DNA from: CAZCEC01 sp964497615
GTDB lineage: Bacteria; Chloroflexota; Anaerolineae; Anaerolineales; UBA6663
DNA length: 64,000 bases
NCBI GenBank assembly: GCA_964497615.1
Contig: CAZCEC010000024.1
Location: 1 to 64,000 of the forward strand
Direction of reading: 5' to 3'
Position numbers and translations under genes: made by a program. A model generated the notes under the pieces. That model searched no databases and had not been told where the DNA came from. It worked only from the letters and a program-made list of their open reading frames with translations. Shown piece by piece: positions 41,195 through 49,680 of the stretch (positions within the stretch are counted from its first letter, which is position 1; every line of letters begins with the position of its first letter).

Positions 41195-43249
41195 CTACCC
41201 TCCCAATGTAAAGTAGAAGCTCGCCCCCTCGCCCGGCGCGCTCTCGGCCCAGATGCGGCCGCCGTGCCGGGCGATGATGCGCTGGACCGTGGCCAGGCCG
41301 ATGCCGGTGCCGGGGAACTCTTCGTCGCCGTGCAGGCGCTGGAAGGGCGCAAACAGCCGGTCGGCGTAGCGCATGTCGAAGCCGGCCCCGTTGTCGCGCA
41401 CGTAGAAGACGGTCACCCCGTCGGGCGCGGGCACGTCACTGCCGGCGGGCGGGGCGGCCCCGTGCGTCAGTTGCGCGTCGGCGGCGCTCAGCCCGCCAAA
41501 CTCCACCTGGCCCGCGGCGCGGCCGGCCGTAAACTTAAAGGCGTTGCCCAGCAAATTCTCCAGCACAATCTGCACCAGGCGCGCATCGCAATTGGCCCGC
41601 AGGCCGGGCGCGATGACCCAGTCCACCGGGCGTTCCGGGTGGGCGGCGCGCAGCAGGGCGGCGCACTGGGCGGCCAGGGCGCTCAGGTCCACCGGGGCGC
41701 GGCGCACCTCGGCGCGGGCCATGCGGCCCAGGGCCAGCAGGTCGTCAATGAGCTGGCTCATGCGCTGGCCGGCGGCCACCACCCGGTCGAGATAGTGCTG
41801 GCCGCGCTCGTCCAGCCGGGCGCGCTCCTCGGCCAGGCGGGCGGCAAAGCCGTTGATGGCGCGCAGGGGCTGGCGCAGGTCGTGCGAGACGGTGTAGCTG
41901 AAGGCTTCCAGCTCGCGGTTGAGGGCGCTGAGGGCGGTGGTGCGCTCGGCCACGCGCTGTTCCAGTTCCAGGTTGAGCTGGCGCAGGGCTTCGGCGGCGG
42001 CGCGCCGGGCGGTGACGTCGCGGCAGTTGACCACCAGCCCGCGCACGCCGGGCACGTGCAGCAGGTTGGTGATGGTGCCCTCGAACCACAGCCAGCGCCC
42101 GTCCTGGTGGCGCATCCGCTGTTCCAGGTGGATGACGCCGCCCGGCTCGGCCAGCAGGCGCGGCAGGGCGTCGGTGGAGAGATGCTGGTCGTCGGGGTGG
42201 ATGATCTCCAGGGGCGAGCGGCCCAGCAGATCGTCTTCGCGGTAGCCCAGCACGTCGCGCACGGAGGGGCCCAGGTAGGTCAGGCGCCCGTCGCCATCCA
42301 GCACGGCGATCAGGTCGCCGCTGTGCTCGATGAGGGCGCGGAAGCGGGTCTCGCTCTCGCGCAGGGCGGCCTCGGCCTGGCGGCGCTCGCTCATGTCGGC
42401 GGCGAGGGCCACGGTGCCGCCCCCGGGGATGGGGGAGAGGGTGATTTGCAGGGGCAGGCGCGCGCCGTCGCGGCGTTCGGCGTCAATCTCGTCCGACCAG
42501 CTTTCGCCGCGGGCCAGGGCCGCATCGCGCTGGGCCAGGCGCGGGGCGGGCAGCGGCAGGCGCACCAGCTCGTCCAGGGTGCGGCCCTGGGCGGCCTGCG
42601 CCGGCCAGCCCAGCAGGGTCTCGGCGTGGCGGTTCCAGAAGGTGACGCGGCCATCCGCATCCAGGGCGATGATGGCGCGCTCGACCACGTCGAGCAAACG
42701 GGCCTGAAAGCGGACGGCGCGGGCGCTGTCCTCGGCCTGGTCCTGCGCGGATTGGGCCTGGCGGGCCTGGGCCAGGGCCTGGCGCTGGGCGCCGTCGGAG
42801 ATGAGGCGGCTGAGGGCCAGGCCGCCGAGAGCCAGGCCATAGGCGACCCAGGTTTGGGGGTTGGCAAAGACGCCCACGCCGCGGGCGCGCAGCAGCATCA
42901 GCACCAGCATGCCAAAGCCGGCCAGCAGGACGGTGCGCGGCCCGGCCAGCACCATCGCCATGACGGGGGGCAATAGGATGATGAAGTGGGCGGCCTGGGT
43001 GAGGTAGGGCTCGCCCAGGGCGGCGGCCACCATGCCGGCGGTGAGGAAGACGGCGGCCGGGCCGGCCCAGCGCCAGTCGCGCCAGCGGGCCCACAGCAGG
43101 GCGCCGTAGATGACGACGGCCGCGCCCAGCACGCCAGTGGAGGCGGCGTTGCTGTCGGGGATGAACAGCCGCGCCACGAACAGGCCGGCGGTGGCGGCCA
43201 CGAGCAGCCCAAGCAGACCAAGAGACGCCCGGCGCTGGGTGAGGGACAT
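41195..43249 (-). CDS. Membrane-bound PAS sensor histidine kinase
   Basis: 684 residues from ATG 43249. N-terminal about 150 residues carry five to six membrane segments (GLLGLLVAATAGLFVARLFI, FIILLPPVMAMVLAGPRTVL, VAYGLALGGLALSRLI), a MASE-like sensor. PAS domains at about 180 (RAIIALDADGRVTFWNRHAE) and 301 (SGDLIAVLDGDGRLTYLGPS), each with PAC. Dimerisation/phosphotransfer helix FSYTVSHDLRQPLRAINGFA near 450 with the H-box His. ATPase with N-box LENLLGNAFKFTAG, G1/F region VRDNGAGFDMRYADRLFAPF and G2 GTGIGLATVQRIIARHGGR. Autophosphorylates on His; no response regulator is adjacent. Confidence 0.92.
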   Translation of the reverse strand: MSLTQRRASLGLLGLLVAATAGLFVARLFIPDSNAASTGVLGAAVVIYGALLWARWRDWRWAGPAAVFLTAGMVAAALGEPYLTQAAHFIILLPPVMAMVLAGPRTVLLAGFGMLVLMLLRARGVGVFANPQTWVAYGLALGGLALSRLISDGAQRQALAQARQAQSAQDQAEDSARAVRFQARLLDVVERAIIALDADGRVTFWNRHAETLLGWPAQAAQGRTLDELVRLPLPAPRLAQRDAALARGESWSDEIDAERRDGARLPLQITLSPIPGGGTVALAADMSERRQAEAALRESETRFRALIEHSGDLIAVLDGDGRLTYLGPSVRDVLGYREDDLLGRSPLEIIHPDDQHLSTDALPRLLAEPGGVIHLEQRMRHQDGRWLWFEGTITNLLHVPGVRGLVVNCRDVTARRAAAEALRQLNLELEQRVAERTTALSALNRELEAFSYTVSHDLRQPLRAINGFAARLAEERARLDERGQHYLDRVVAAGQRMSQLIDDLLALGRMARAEVRRAPVDLSALAAQCAALLRAAHPERPVDWVIAPGLRANCDARLVQIVLENLLGNAFKFTAGRAAGQVEFGGLSAADAQLTHGAAPPAGSDVPAPDGVTVFYVRDNGAGFDMRYADRLFAPFQRLHGDEEFPGTGIGLATVQRIIARHGGRIWAESAPGEGASFYFTLGG

Positions 43250-43261
43250 GCGGGGGGGATT

Positions 43262-43350
43262 ATAGTGTGAAGGGTATAAAGGGCATAAAGGGACTCGGGG
43301 GACTCGGGGGACTCGGGGGACTCGGGGGAAGGGTATAAGGGGCATAAGGG
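43262..43350. repeat. Family E GGGGACTCGG array
   Basis: Five 9-base GGGGACTCG units (43290-43330), then GGGTATAAGGGGCATAAGGG. Confidence 0.8.
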
Positions 43351-43480
43351 GTAATGGGGGCGGGGGAAGCGGGGGCGCTGNNNNNNNNNNGAGGGGGGTG
43401 GGGGGGGGGGGGGGGGGGGGGGGGCGGGGGGGGAAGGGGGAAAGGGGGAAAGGGGGGGAGGGGGGGGGGGGGGAAGCGGG
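43351..43480. other. Scaffold gap in poly-G
   Basis: Ten N at 43381-43390 flanked by long G runs with few other bases. The sequence and length here cannot be trusted. Confidence 0.9.
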
Positions 43481-43481
43481 G

Positions 43482-43637
43482 GCGCTGCGCAGTCTCCCCG
43501 CACCCCGCCAGGCCACAGCGCCGCGCCCATCCTTGGCGCGCCGCCCTTCTCCCCTTCTCCGCGCGCTCCGCGGTTAAGTTACTCCCCTTCGTGCCCATTC
43601 GTCCTAATTCGTGGTAATTCGTGGCAAAGGTTTTTGC
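43482..43637. repeat. Family D copy 6, long inverted block
   Basis: Near-identical to 32566-32722 on the other strand, including the last codons of the surface protein gene (PLPRITTN). Confidence 0.8.
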
Positions 43638-45652
43638 CCCTTCCGCCCCAGCGCAAACGCCCCGCCCGCGATGCCGGCCCCCAGCAGCAGCCCCAGCAGC
43701 AGTGGCCCGTAGCCGCTGGCCGCTGGCACGGGCGCACCAGTCTCCGCTTGGACGGCCTTGAGCGCCGCGATCTCGGCCTGCTGCGCCTGCACCAGCGTAT
43801 ACAGCCCCTGGATGGCCGCCAGCGCCACCCCGTCCGCGTCCACCACGCCGATGGTCGTGTCGCCCTCGCCCAGGCCAAAGGCCGCATAGAAGTCCTGCGC
43901 CATCGGCCCCATGTGGCGGATAGCGGCCTCCTGCGTGGTGTAGTTCCAGGTCTGGATCGGGATGCCGGCCAGCGTGTTAAGGATGTCCACGCCATCCACC
44001 GGCGCGAAGTGCTCTTTAAGGTTGCGGTCGGAGAAGGACACCCAGGTGCCGGAGCCGGGGGCCAGCGACGTGCCGACCGTGCCGGCGTCGTTGGTGGTCA
44101 GGCGGATGCCGCCGTTGGCCCGCACCAGAAATTGGTTCTCGGTGGTGGACGAGATGACGCTGGTGCTGCTGTGCGACCAGACGAACGCGCCGTCGTGCAG
44201 CGCGCGGGCGTTGTGCCCCGCCGCGAAGCTGAAGTCGCCGCTGGCAAGGTTGTTGTATCCGCCCGGCACGGTGCTGGCGGTGCCGCTGGCGGTGTTGCCT
44301 GCGAATCCGCCCATGCCATTCCAGCCGCCGCCGCCCACCGTGGCCGCGCCACCGCTGGCAGTGTTGCCATGGCCCCCGCCCACCGTGGAACCGCCGCCGC
44401 TGGCGATGTTATCGTCGCCGCCGCCCACGGTGGCCGTGCTCTCGCTGGCGGTGTTGTTCTGGCCGCCGCCTACAGTCGCGTAGAAGTCGCTGGCGGTGTT
44501 GCCCCACCCCCCGCCCACCGTGGCAAAGTCTATACTGGCGCTGTTGCCCTCGCCGCCGCCCACCGTGGTACCCGTGCCGCTGGCGGTGTTAAGATCGCCG
44601 CCACTCACCGCGGCACCCGTGCCGCTGGCGGCGTTGTTCCACCCCCCGCCCACTGTGGCGTACAGTCCGTCGGCGACATTCTCAAATCCGCCGCTGACCG
44701 TGGCTAAGTTGATGCTGGCAGTGTTGTTTTCGCCGCCGCCCACCGTGGCGGATGTGCCGCTGGCGGTGTTGCCATCACCGCCGCCCACCGTGGCACGCAC
44801 GCCGCTGGCAGTATTATCCTGGCCGCCGCCCACCGTGGCATGCGCGCCGCTGGCAGTGTTGAGCTGGCCGCCGCCCACCGTGGCATAGTCGTCATTCGCG
44901 TTGTTGAGCTGGCCGCCCGCCACCACCGCCGCCAACCCGCTGGCGGTGTTGAACGTGCCGCCGCCCACGGTGGCGTGCAGGGCGCTGGCGAAGTTGCCCG
45001 CGCCGCCGCTCACCGTCGCGTTCTGCCCGCTGACGTTGTTACCGGTGCCGCCGCCCACCGTGCCGTGGTTGCCGCTCACCTGGTTCACCCCCGGCCCGCC
45101 GCCGCCCGCAATCACCGCGCCCACCGCCCCGCCCGTCACCGTGTTGCTGATGTAGCCGCCGATGATGTTCGGGCTGGTGGCGTTCTGCTCGGTGCGCAGG
45201 CCGGGCAGGGCCAGGGCCAACGGCGCAGGCGTCACCGCCTGGCGCGGGGTGAGAGTCTCGAAGCTGCCGCTCCCCGCCGGGCAGCGCACGGCGATATTCA
45301 GCCAGCGGGCACTGCCATCAAAGGCCCGCGCCCCAAACAGGCCGGTGCTGTTGAGCAGTAACGTGAAGCGCCCGCCGGTCACGGTGACATTCGCCAGGGT
45401 CTCGGTGCCGCCCACCTGCGCGCCGGATGAGACCGCATCCCACAGGCTGACGCGGAAGTCGCAGGCGCCGGTGACGGGCACGCCGCCGCTGGTGAGGCCG
45501 CCCTGGTAGGTGAAGCCGGTGCCGGGCAAGGCGGCCACGCTCAGCCCGCCGCCGTCAACGGGCGGGCCATCAGCCTGGGCGGACGCGCCGCCCCCGGCGG
45601 CAAACACCAGCAGGCCAATCAGCAAGATGGGCAGAACATGGCGCAGGGTCAT
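43604..45652 (-). CDS. YadA-head-repeat surface protein with S74 chaperone, paralogue 3
   Basis: 682 residues from ATG 45652 with CGGAGATC upstream. Signal peptide LRHVLPILLIGLLVFAAGGG. Shared N-domain (FTYQGGLTSGGVPVTGACDF; ARWLNIAVRCPAGSGSFETL). About 24 head repeats (ATVGGGDGNTASGTS) follow. The cap FSFAAGHNARALHDGAFVWS leads to the chaperone box SFSDRNLKEHFAPVDGVDIL, the copy closest to the classical phage S74 motif SDxNLKxN, and HMGPMAQDFYAAFGLGE. It then has a short coiled coil (LVQAQQAEIAALKAVQAETG) and membrane segment LLLGLLLGAGIAGGAFALG. Ends in PLPRITTN from repeat DNA. Opposite strand to the other three paralogues. Confidence 0.85.
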   Translation of the reverse strand: MTLRHVLPILLIGLLVFAAGGGASAQADGPPVDGGGLSVAALPGTGFTYQGGLTSGGVPVTGACDFRVSLWDAVSSGAQVGGTETLANVTVTGGRFTLLLNSTGLFGARAFDGSARWLNIAVRCPAGSGSFETLTPRQAVTPAPLALALPGLRTEQNATSPNIIGGYISNTVTGGAVGAVIAGGGGPGVNQVSGNHGTVGGGTGNNVSGQNATVSGGAGNFASALHATVGGGTFNTASGLAAVVAGGQLNNANDDYATVGGGQLNTASGAHATVGGGQDNTASGVRATVGGGDGNTASGTSATVGGGENNTASINLATVSGGFENVADGLYATVGGGWNNAASGTGAAVSGGDLNTASGTGTTVGGGEGNSASIDFATVGGGWGNTASDFYATVGGGQNNTASESTATVGGGDDNIASGGGSTVGGGHGNTASGGAATVGGGGWNGMGGFAGNTASGTASTVPGGYNNLASGDFSFAAGHNARALHDGAFVWSHSSTSVISSTTENQFLVRANGGIRLTTNDAGTVGTSLAPGSGTWVSFSDRNLKEHFAPVDGVDILNTLAGIPIQTWNYTTQEAAIRHMGPMAQDFYAAFGLGEGDTTIGVVDADGVALAAIQGLYTLVQAQQAEIAALKAVQAETGAPVPAASGYGPLLLGLLLGAGIAGGAFALGRKGQKPLPRITTN

Positions 45653-45716
45653 GGGGCGGATCTCCGTATGCGATTGGGGTGGAACGCGGGGCAGTGGCCC
45701 AGAGTCGTGCCGGGGG

Positions 45717-45722
45717 AGTATG
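45717..45722 (-). promoter_or_regulatory. Candidate -10 CATACT of paralogue 3
   Basis: Minus strand reads CAATCCATACTCCCCC about 65 bases upstream of the start. CATACTCCCC also precedes paralogue 4 (50227). Confidence 0.4.
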
Positions 45723-46048
45723 GATTGAGACAGGGCGCGGGGCAAGCGGCATAAGCGGCTCCGGGGCAGGCGGTGTGTGCGTCCAACCCACACCTTACAC
45801 CGCGGGCGCACCCAGTGTCATGGGAGCGGCGCCCCCATCTTGCTCCTATCCTGGGGCCGCGCCCACGATCTCACCCACAGCATTGTTGTTCCGCAGCTGG
45901 GCGGTTCATCCGCCCGCAACCCGGCCCAGCCCGCGCGCCACGGAGCGCACCTTTCGCGAACGAACTTGAGGGCACATCGGGGTTGCCCTTCCGCGGATCA
46001 GAAACGCAACCGTGGGCGCGCCATTCATTGGTGCGGGCGGGCGCGCAT
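45723..46048. other. Gene-free divergent region
   Basis: No repeat family and no convincing coding frame seen; short frames have no start signals or recognisable products. Confidence 0.5.
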
Positions 46049-46076
46049 TTGACACGCGCCGCGCGCGGCCTAGAAT
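46049..46076 (+). promoter_or_regulatory. TTGACA-N16-TAGAAT promoter
   Basis: -35 TTGACA 46049-46054, -10 TAGAAT 46071-46076, 47 bases before ATG 46123. Confidence 0.65.
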
Positions 46077-46122
46077 TGGCCCGCGTTCCGCATCCGCTTT
46101 CTCATCCCCCCAGGAGACACCG

Positions 46123-47160
46123 ATGGCCTACGTTAAAATTTCTAATGCCGCCGCCGACAAGCTCGTAAAGAAGTACAAGGACCTGAAGGACGACCTGCCC
46201 AACAAGACCGGCAACGCCCTGGGGCCGCACAAGGCCCAGATGGAGTCCGTGGGCACCAAGGCCGAAGAAGCCCTGAACCAGAACATCCGCACGCTGGCCG
46301 GCTACTTCGCCCAGCACCAGAAGTTGGTGAACGAGCTGCACGCCAAGGCGACGGCCGAGCTGAAGTTCGCCAAGGACGCCGCCGCCAAGTACAAGAAGAA
46401 GCCCGAGTCGTCGGTGGCCGCCGCGCTCCAGCGGCACATCCAGCAGCTTAAGAGCTTCCACGACCAGTACACGCAGGACGCGACCGACTATGGCGCCTCG
46501 TCCACCGAGGTGCGCCCGTACAACCCCACCGGCCAGATCGACAAGAAGTACACCACCACCTTCAGCCTGGAGCGCAGCAAGCTGATCAACGGCCAGCAGG
46601 CGCTGCTGCTGAAGGGCAACCAGCTTAAGGCCATGCACCAGGAAGGCAAGGCGCTGCTGGCCATCGCCACCAAGGCCATGGCGAAGAAGAACGTGCAGCA
46701 CGCCGGGCTGGTGCGGCCCCAGGCGCTGACCGCCGCCACCGCCCTGGACACCAAGCTGACGAAGATGCTGGCCGACCTGAAGGTGCCGTCGGGGATGACG
46801 CCCAAGCCGGCCGCCATCGCCACCGGGCTGCTCTCCTTGCGGGGCATGGCCACCAACGACAACCTGCTGCAAGACAAGAACGACCTGGAGCAGGCGCGCG
46901 GCGCGTGGCAGACGACCGACACCGCCTATAAGACGATGGTGACCAAGAAGAAGGCGATGGAGGCGCTGCTGGCCAGCCAGACCAAGGGCCTGCGCTCCAC
47001 CGAGAAGGCCGACCCGGCCATCAAGCAGACGCTGAAGAACGCCGAGGCGAGCGTCAAGGCCGCCGCGACCGAGATCAAGTCCAAAGACGCCGACTACGCC
47101 GCGTCCAAGAAGTTCATCGGGGTGATCGAAGCCAAGGCCAAGAAGAAGAAGATCGCCTGA
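46123..47160 (+). CDS. Lys/Ala-rich coiled-coil protein, unknown
   Basis: 345 residues from ATG 46123, with CAGGAGACACC upstream. It is almost entirely charged alpha-helix: VKISNAAADKLVKKYKDLKD, HKAQMESVGTKAEEALNQNI, FAKDAAAKYKKKPESSVAAA, and a C-terminus that is strongly basic (FIGVIEAKAKKKKIA). No signal peptide, no membrane segment, no Cys. A middle linker (STEVRPYNPTGQIDKKYTTT) is non-helical. The strong promoter and clean rho-independent terminator suggest high expression as a single gene. The composition and helical-bundle look could suit a nucleoid-associated, gas-vesicle-like or structural protein, but no family is recognised. Confidence 0.8.
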   Translation: MAYVKISNAAADKLVKKYKDLKDDLPNKTGNALGPHKAQMESVGTKAEEALNQNIRTLAGYFAQHQKLVNELHAKATAELKFAKDAAAKYKKKPESSVAAALQRHIQQLKSFHDQYTQDATDYGASSTEVRPYNPTGQIDKKYTTTFSLERSKLINGQQALLLKGNQLKAMHQEGKALLAIATKAMAKKNVQHAGLVRPQALTAATALDTKLTKMLADLKVPSGMTPKPAAIATGLLSLRGMATNDNLLQDKNDLEQARGAWQTTDTAYKTMVTKKKAMEALLASQTKGLRSTEKADPAIKQTLKNAEASVKAAATEIKSKDADYAASKKFIGVIEAKAKKKKIA

Positions 47161-47192
47161 CCTGGCGCCCGTTCAACGGCAGGCAATGCGCT

Positions 47193-47224
47193 GGCCCCCG
47201 GCCCCGTGCGGCGGGGGCCTTTGT
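47193..47224 (+). terminator. Rho-independent terminator
   Basis: GGCCCCCG (47193-47200) pairs with CGGGGGCC (47212-47219), followed by TTTGTTG; 33 bases after the Lys-rich gene. Confidence 0.8.
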
Positions 47225-47262
47225 TGTCATCGTTGGCCGTCGCTGTCATCGTCGGCCATCCT

Positions 47263-47425
47263 TGTCATCTTGAGCGCGAACGACGCCTGCTGATGCTAGA
47301 GTGCAAGGCGGCGCGCGAAAGATATCGAGGGATCATCGACGATACCCTTCGCGCGCCGGCCTGTGCACACCGCCGCCTTGCGCTCGTTCGCGCTGTGCGC
47401 AGCCGCCCCGTGGGCCAGGGTGACA
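47263..47425. repeat. Family C copy upstream of GIY-YIG gene (1)
   Basis: TGTCATCTTGAGCGCGAACG ... GCGCGCGAAAGATATC ... GATACCCTTCGCGCGCC ... the right outer arm is a variant (TTCGCGCTGTGCGC plus GGCCAGGGTGACA). A second right half follows at 47436-47523. Confidence 0.8.
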
Positions 47426-47552
47426 ACGATCACCAGCGATACCCTTCGCGCGCCGGCCTGTGCGCACCGCCGGCTTGTGTTCATTCGCGCTGTGCGCAGC
47501 CGCCCCGTGGGCCAGGGTGACAGGGATCATCGGCGCCATCGCCGTTCGTCAC

Positions 47553-47694
47553 TGTCATCTTGAGCGCGAACGACGGGCGGTGGGGCTGGCGCACAAGGCG
47601 GCGCGCGAAAGATATCAATGGTTCATCGACGATACCCTTCGCGCGCCGGCTTGTGCGCGATACCCGCTTGTATTCATTCGCGCTCAGGGTGACA
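47553..47694. repeat. Family C copy upstream of GIY-YIG gene (2)
   Basis: Complete unit with both inner and outer arms; an additional right half lies at 47700-47770. Confidence 0.85.
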
Positions 47695-47891
47695 ACGAAT
47701 TTCGGCGAGGCCCTTCGCGCGTCACCTTGTGCGCCACGCCGGCTTGTGCTCGTTCGCGCTCAGGGTGACAAGGTTCGGCGGTGTCTGTCATTGTCACCTT
47801 GGCCCACGGGGCGGCTGCGCCGCTGGGACGGACGCGACACCGCCCCTCAGCGCCGATTGCGCCGCGGCGCTTCCGGCGCGACAATGCCGCC

Positions 47892-48188
47892 ATGCCGCAG
47901 TACTACGTCTACCTCCTCGCCAACCGTTCGCGGATGCTGTATGTCGGCGTCACCAACGACCTGCGGCGCCGGCTGTTTGAGCACCGCCGCAAGCTGCTGC
48001 CTGGCTACACGCAGAAGTACAACCTGACCCAGTTGGTGTATTACGAGACGACGCCCAATATCAGCGCCGCCATTCAGCGCGAGAAGCAGATCAAGGGCTG
48101 GCGGCGTGAGAAGAAGTTGGCGCTGGTGAGCGGTGCCAACCCGGCGTGGCGCGACCTGGCGGAGGATTGGCGCGAGGGGCCGGGATGA
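47892..48188 (+). CDS. GIY-YIG nuclease domain protein
   Basis: 98 residues from ATG 47892. The GIY-YIG core is YYVYLLANRSRMLYVGVTND (Tyr-x-Tyr ... Tyr-x-Gly), followed by the conserved Arg/His helix LRRRLFEHRRKLLPGYTQKY and the metal-binding Glu region NISAAIQREKQIKGWRREKK. This is the short stand-alone UvrC/URI-like type, a single-domain endonuclease without a DNA-binding module. It is flanked on both sides by family C palindromes, the densest cluster in the window, and by nothing else for about 700 bp upstream and 540 bp downstream. Confidence 0.9.
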   Translation: MPQYYVYLLANRSRMLYVGVTNDLRRRLFEHRRKLLPGYTQKYNLTQLVYYETTPNISAAIQREKQIKGWRREKKLALVSGANPAWRDLAEDWREGPG

Positions 48189-48239
48189 CATTGAATGTCA
48201 GCGCCATCGCCGTGCGTCACTGTCATCATCGGCCATCAC

Positions 48240-48381
48240 TGTCATCTTGAGCGCGAACGACGGGCGGTGGGACTGGCGCACGGGGCGGCGCGCGAAAGAT
48301 ATCAATGGTCCATCGCCGATACCCTTCGCGCGCCGCTTTACGCAGGATGCCGGCTTGCATTCATTCGCGCTCAGGGTGACA
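48240..48381. repeat. Family C copy downstream of GIY-YIG gene (1)
   Basis: TGTCATCTTGAGCGCGAACG at the left and CATTCGCGCTCAGGGTGACA at the right, same orientation as the upstream copies. Confidence 0.85.
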
Positions 48382-48411
48382 GTGAACGTCGGTGCCGTCA
48401 ACGGTCTTCAC

Positions 48412-48564
48412 TGTCATCTTGAGCGCGAATGACGCGTGGTGGGACTGGCGCACGGGGCGGCGCGCGAAAGATATCGTTGATTTCGTCGGCGATGGCCGAC
48501 GATACCCTTCGCGCGCCGCCTTGTGTGCCACGCCGCCTTGTGCTCATTCGCGCTCAGGGTGACA
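48412..48564. repeat. Family C copy downstream of GIY-YIG gene (2)
   Basis: TGTCATCTTGAGCGCGAATG ... GCGCGCGAAAGATATC ... GATACCCTTCGCGCGCC ... CATTCGCGCTCAGGGTGACA. Confidence 0.85.
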
Positions 48565-48617
48565 GTGATCTCAGCGTGACAGGGATGTTCAGCGAGGCCT
48601 TTCGCGCGCATCCGTGC

Positions 48618-48623
48618 TATACT
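48618..48623 (+). promoter_or_regulatory. -10 TATACT of dioxygenase gene
   Basis: CCGTGCTATACTCCCGCG, with extended -10 TGC; 110 bases before ATG 48733. Confidence 0.5.
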
Positions 48624-48732
48624 CCCGCGCCAACCAGGAGAGCACCCGTTTTCCCTTCACCCACAGTTCGTGCCGGCCGCGCCGGGGCGAACTGCTTTCG
48701 TTAACGGAGACTGGCGCGAAAGGAGCGCCCAC

Positions 48733-49590
48733 ATGGACAAACTTCAATTGTCGGCCCAGCAGCTCGCCTGCATGGACCTGTTCGGCTTCCTGCGCTTCCC
48801 CGGCCTGCTGAGCGACCGGATCGACCGCATCATCGAAGAGTTCGAACGCGTGTTCGTGGACAAGGGCGGGCACTACGGCATCGCGCACGACGGCACGCGG
48901 CGCTCGTGCATCCTGCCCTTCATCGACCAGAGCGAGTACCTGGCCTCCCTGCTGGACGACCCGCGCATCGACGGCCTGTTCGCCAGCCTGCTGGGGGCGG
49001 ACTACACCTACCTGGGCAGCGACGGCAACTTCTACACCGGCGACACCCACTGGCACTCCGACACCGACTTCTCCGGCCAGCACCGCGGCGCGCCGCCGCG
49101 CACCTTCTACAAGCTGGCCCTGTACCTGGACCCGGTGGACGCCCACACCGGCGCGCTGCGCGTCATCCCCGGCAGCCACCGCTGGGGCGAAGGCTTTGCC
49201 ATGCAGCTTCAGGAAGCGCTCAAGGACCCGCAGGCGAATCTGGGCGTCTCGGGCGGCCAGGTGCCGGCGGTGGCGCTGGCCAGCCAGCCCGGCGACGTGG
49301 TCATCTTCAACCAGGCCACCAAGCACAGCGCCTGGGGCGGCAGCACGCGGCGGCGAATGTTCACCATCAACTGCACACCGCGCTACCGCGAGGACGAGAC
49401 GCACTGGCTGCGCAACGAGATCGCCGGGTTTGCGCGCTTCTGGCCGGACTCGGTGTATGGGGCGGCGATGAAGGCGGGGGCCGGGCCAGCGCGCATGGTG
49501 CACCTGGAGCAGGGATTGGGAATGGATGAGTTCCTGGCCGGCGAAGTGGTGAAGGCCAAGGCGACGATGAGCGAGCCGGCGCGGGGATAA
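48733..49590 (+). CDS. Phytanoyl-CoA dioxygenase-like Fe(II)/2-oxoglutarate enzyme
   Basis: 285 residues from ATG 48733, with GAAAGGAGCG upstream. The double-stranded beta-helix metal triad is visible: HWHSDTDFSG near 106-115 (His-x-Asp) and the distal His in ATKHSAWGG near 198. The 2-oxoglutarate Arg is probably in STRRRMFTINCTP. LALYLDPVDAHTGALRVIPG is the usual family core strand. These enzymes hydroxylate small molecules such as ectoine, phytanoyl-CoA or halogenated natural products. No linked biosynthesis genes, so substrate is unknown. Upstream gap (48189-48732) consists mostly of family C. Confidence 0.87.
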   Translation: MDKLQLSAQQLACMDLFGFLRFPGLLSDRIDRIIEEFERVFVDKGGHYGIAHDGTRRSCILPFIDQSEYLASLLDDPRIDGLFASLLGADYTYLGSDGNFYTGDTHWHSDTDFSGQHRGAPPRTFYKLALYLDPVDAHTGALRVIPGSHRWGEGFAMQLQEALKDPQANLGVSGGQVPAVALASQPGDVVIFNQATKHSAWGGSTRRRMFTINCTPRYREDETHWLRNEIAGFARFWPDSVYGAAMKAGAGPARMVHLEQGLGMDEFLAGEVVKAKATMSEPARG

Positions 49591-49606
49591 GCCGGCGCGT
49601 GAGCGT

Positions 49607-49639
49607 GTGGGAGTGTGGGCGTTATGCCCACATTCCCAC
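49607..49639 (+). terminator. 14-bp hairpin after the dioxygenase
   Basis: GTGGGAGTGTGGGC (49607-49620), loop GTTAT, GCCCACATTCCCAC (49626-49639); one G-T position. No T tract. Confidence 0.6.
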
Positions 49640-49680
49640 GCCCCGGCACGGGTTATCTTTCGTTCGCGCTCCTGGCGGCT

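Noticed and set aside
47223..47560. Short proteins encoded in family C tracts (for example 47206-47520)
   Set aside because: The frames follow the repeat units, recur with each copy, and are rich in Arg/Ala; no independent coding evidence.
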